A stretch of 64,000 nt of DNA from JALONH01 sp046329235 (GTDB lineage Bacteria; Bacteroidota; Bacteroidia; Cytophagales; Cytophagaceae), in NCBI GenBank assembly GCA_046329235.1, contig JAXLVA010000001.1, forward strand, positions 62,001-126,000, given 5' to 3'. Positions 62,565-64,000 of the stretch are shown here, one piece after another. The translations under genes were made by a program, and so were the position numbers. How positions within the stretch are numbered: position 1 is the first letter of the stretch; each line of letters begins with the position of its first letter. The notes under the pieces are model-generated. The model ran no database searches, was not told where the DNA came from, and was given only the letters and a program-made list of their open reading frames with translations.

Positions 62565-63944
62565 ATGGATTTGCAACAACAATTGACACCGGCTCAAATT
62601 GTAGCTGAATTAGATAAATATATTATCGGTCAAAAAGAAGCGAAGCGAAACGTTGCTATCGCTTTACGTAACCGATGGAGAAGGATGTCTACTGCCCCTT
62701 CTGTACAAAAAGAAATTGTACCTAATAATATTTTAATGATTGGCTCTACCGGTGTAGGGAAAACAGAAATAGCCAGAAGATTAGCCAAGCTAGCGGATGC
62801 TCCCTTTACGAAGGTGGAAGCCTCTAAATTTACTGAAGTGGGCTATGTAGGTCGCGATGTTGAGTCGATGGTGCGTGATTTGGTGGAACAAGCAGTAAGC
62901 ATGGTAAAAGCTGCGAAGAAAGAAGAAGTTAAAGAACGTGTATTAGAACAAGTAGAAGAAATTATTTTAGATCATTTAATTCCACCTGTTAAAAAAGGTA
63001 AAGCTACTTCGGATGTTACTTTAGGTATTCCTCCAGATTCGGATGAAGAGTTGAATGAAAAGACGAGAAATTTATTCCGTGAAAAAATCAAAAAAGGCGA
63101 ATTAGAAGATAGAAAAATTGAAATCTCCATCCAGCAACCGAATGGTCCTGGTGTGGGTGTTGTTGGTGGTGCCGTGGATGAAGTTTCTATGATGAATCTT
63201 CAAGAGATGATTGGCAATATGATGCCAAAGAAAACCAAGAAACGTAAAGTATCTATTTCTGAAGCCAGAAAATTATTAATGGAAGAAGAAGCCTCTAAAA
63301 TGATTGATATGGACGAGGTCAAAGAAGATGCGATTCGTAAAACCGAAAACTTAGGGATTATTTTTATTGATGAGATTGATAAAATTGCTGCTAAGAGTGG
63401 TAAAGGTGGTGGGCCGGATGTTAGTAGGGAAGGTGTTCAACGTGATTTATTACCGGTAGTGGAAGGTTCATCTGTAAATACGAAATATGGCACCGTAAAC
63501 ACAGATCATATTCTTTTTATTGCAGCGGGTGCTTTTCATGTCGCTAAGCCATCCGATTTAATACCTGAGTTACAAGGTCGATTCCCAATTCGTGTAGAAT
63601 TAAATAGTTTAACGAAGGAAGATTTCTATCAAATATTAAAAGAGCCTAAGAATGCATTAACTCGTCAATACGAGGCATTACTTCAAGCGGAGCAAGTGAG
63701 CCTTGAGTTTAATGATGACGCTATCCAAAAGATTGCAGAAATTGCATTTCAGTTAAATGATGAATTAGAAAACATTGGTGCCAGACGACTTCATACCGTC
63801 ATGAGTCAATTGTTAAACGAATTTTTATATGATATCCCAGATAAGATTGGTGCTAACGCTCATTTGGTAATAACCAAAGATTTAGTAGAACAAAAACTAG
63901 GCGGATTGGTGAAAAATAAAGATTTAAGTCAGTATATGTTGTAA
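62565..63944 (+). CDS. hslU: ATP-dependent protease ATPase subunit HslU
   Basis: A 459-residue AAA+ unfoldase of the HslUV (ClpYQ) protease. Walker A GSTGVGKT is at 60-67, preceded by LDKYIIGQKEAKRNVAIALRNRWRR. The intermediate domain (about 110-240) is typical of HslU, and Walker B is FIDEIDKIA. The C-terminus KDLSQYML keeps the tail that inserts into HslV to activate it. hslV itself is not adjacent in this window, though its usual place is just upstream of hslU. It follows porQ by 24 bases and is ended by a terminator. Confidence 0.96.
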   Translation: MDLQQQLTPAQIVAELDKYIIGQKEAKRNVAIALRNRWRRMSTAPSVQKEIVPNNILMIGSTGVGKTEIARRLAKLADAPFTKVEASKFTEVGYVGRDVESMVRDLVEQAVSMVKAAKKEEVKERVLEQVEEIILDHLIPPVKKGKATSDVTLGIPPDSDEELNEKTRNLFREKIKKGELEDRKIEISIQQPNGPGVGVVGGAVDEVSMMNLQEMIGNMMPKKTKKRKVSISEARKLLMEEEASKMIDMDEVKEDAIRKTENLGIIFIDEIDKIAAKSGKGGGPDVSREGVQRDLLPVVEGSSVNTKYGTVNTDHILFIAAGAFHVAKPSDLIPELQGRFPIRVELNSLTKEDFYQILKEPKNALTRQYEALLQAEQVSLEFNDDAIQKIAEIAFQLNDELENIGARRLHTVMSQLLNEFLYDIPDKIGANAHLVITKDLVEQKLGGLVKNKDLSQYML

Positions 63945-63966
63945 TTAACTTTCTGATTGTCAGTAT

Positions 63967-63992
63967 AAACACGCCAAAAAGCGTGTTTTTTT
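63967..63992 (+). terminator. Terminator of the lon-porQ-hslU unit
   Basis: AAACACGC (63967-63974), a 6-base loop, GCGTGTTT (63981-63988) and a T run. Confidence 0.85.
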
Positions 63993-64000
63993 ATATCTAA

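Noticed and set aside
1..64000. tRNA, rRNA, CRISPR, insertion sequences, prophage or toxin-antitoxin modules
   Set aside because: Looked for in intergenic stretches and gene content; none could be supported. The genes are core functions with uniform AT-rich composition.

Overview
The window is an AT-rich chromosomal segment of a member of the Bacteroidota. The evidence is of several kinds. Family content includes a PorQ type IX secretion protein, an OstA-like protein, DUF4835, DUF4369-TlpA and DUF3108 proteins, a GH3-family adenylate enzyme, an LDH-type malate dehydrogenase, and PAS kinases with single-domain receivers. Several genes also carry the Bacteroidota promoter (TTG/TTTG, 19-20 bases, TAnnTTTG). 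Shine-Dalgarno sequences are generally lacking. The BamD-RpoZ-CoaBC-DUF4835-RecN-FabI order resembles Chitinophagales/Sphingobacteriales-like genomes, but I cannot place the genus. It looks like core chromosome: I see no tRNA, rRNA, insertion sequence, prophage or CRISPR array.

Layout. 1-1.2 kb: the tail of a secreted beta-helix protein and a small lipoprotein. 1.3-12.1 kb: mostly minus-strand housekeeping genes (trxA, dnaE, mutT-like, ispD, queA, plsC, recA), interrupted by plus-strand purU and an MltF-like transglycosylase. 12.4-19.9 kb: a DUF3108 protein, a TlpA-like/PhoB-PhoR-like/RluD-like cluster, and rplM-rpsI-rpsB then tsf. 19.9-22.2 kb: a TPR-LRR protein and pepP on the minus strand. 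22.2-31.5 kb: a tight seven-gene operon with a subtilase, M16 peptidase, O-methyltransferase, LysM transglycosylase, two paralogous soluble PAS histidine kinases and a CheY-like receiver. 31.5-33.9 kb: mdh and tilS on the minus strand. 34.0-42.7 kb: OstA-like, bamD, rpoZ, coaBC, DUF4835, recN, fabI and a second queA. 42.7-44.6 kb: a probable oriC followed by dnaA. 44.7-51.3 kb: an HtrA protease and a glycosyltransferase/membrane protein group. 51.4-56.7 kb: a GH3-dxr-rseP-LysM operon. 56.8-64 kb: a PD40-OmpA protein, lon, porQ and hslU.

Common themes are envelope construction and surveillance (transglycosylases, LysM and OmpA proteins, BamD, OstA-like, HtrA, RseP, PorQ), protein quality control (Lon, HslU, HtrA), isoprenoid synthesis by the MEP route (IspD, Dxr), and replication and repair (DnaA, DnaE, RecA, RecN). 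The most unusual points are a cluster of CTAA/TTAG inverted repeats over the recA promoter, two perfect promoters placed six bases from an ATG (apparently leaderless OstA-like and bamD messages), the oriC candidate with two consensus DnaA boxes and a tandem AT-rich repeat, and the envelope-plus-kinase operon at 22-31 kb.
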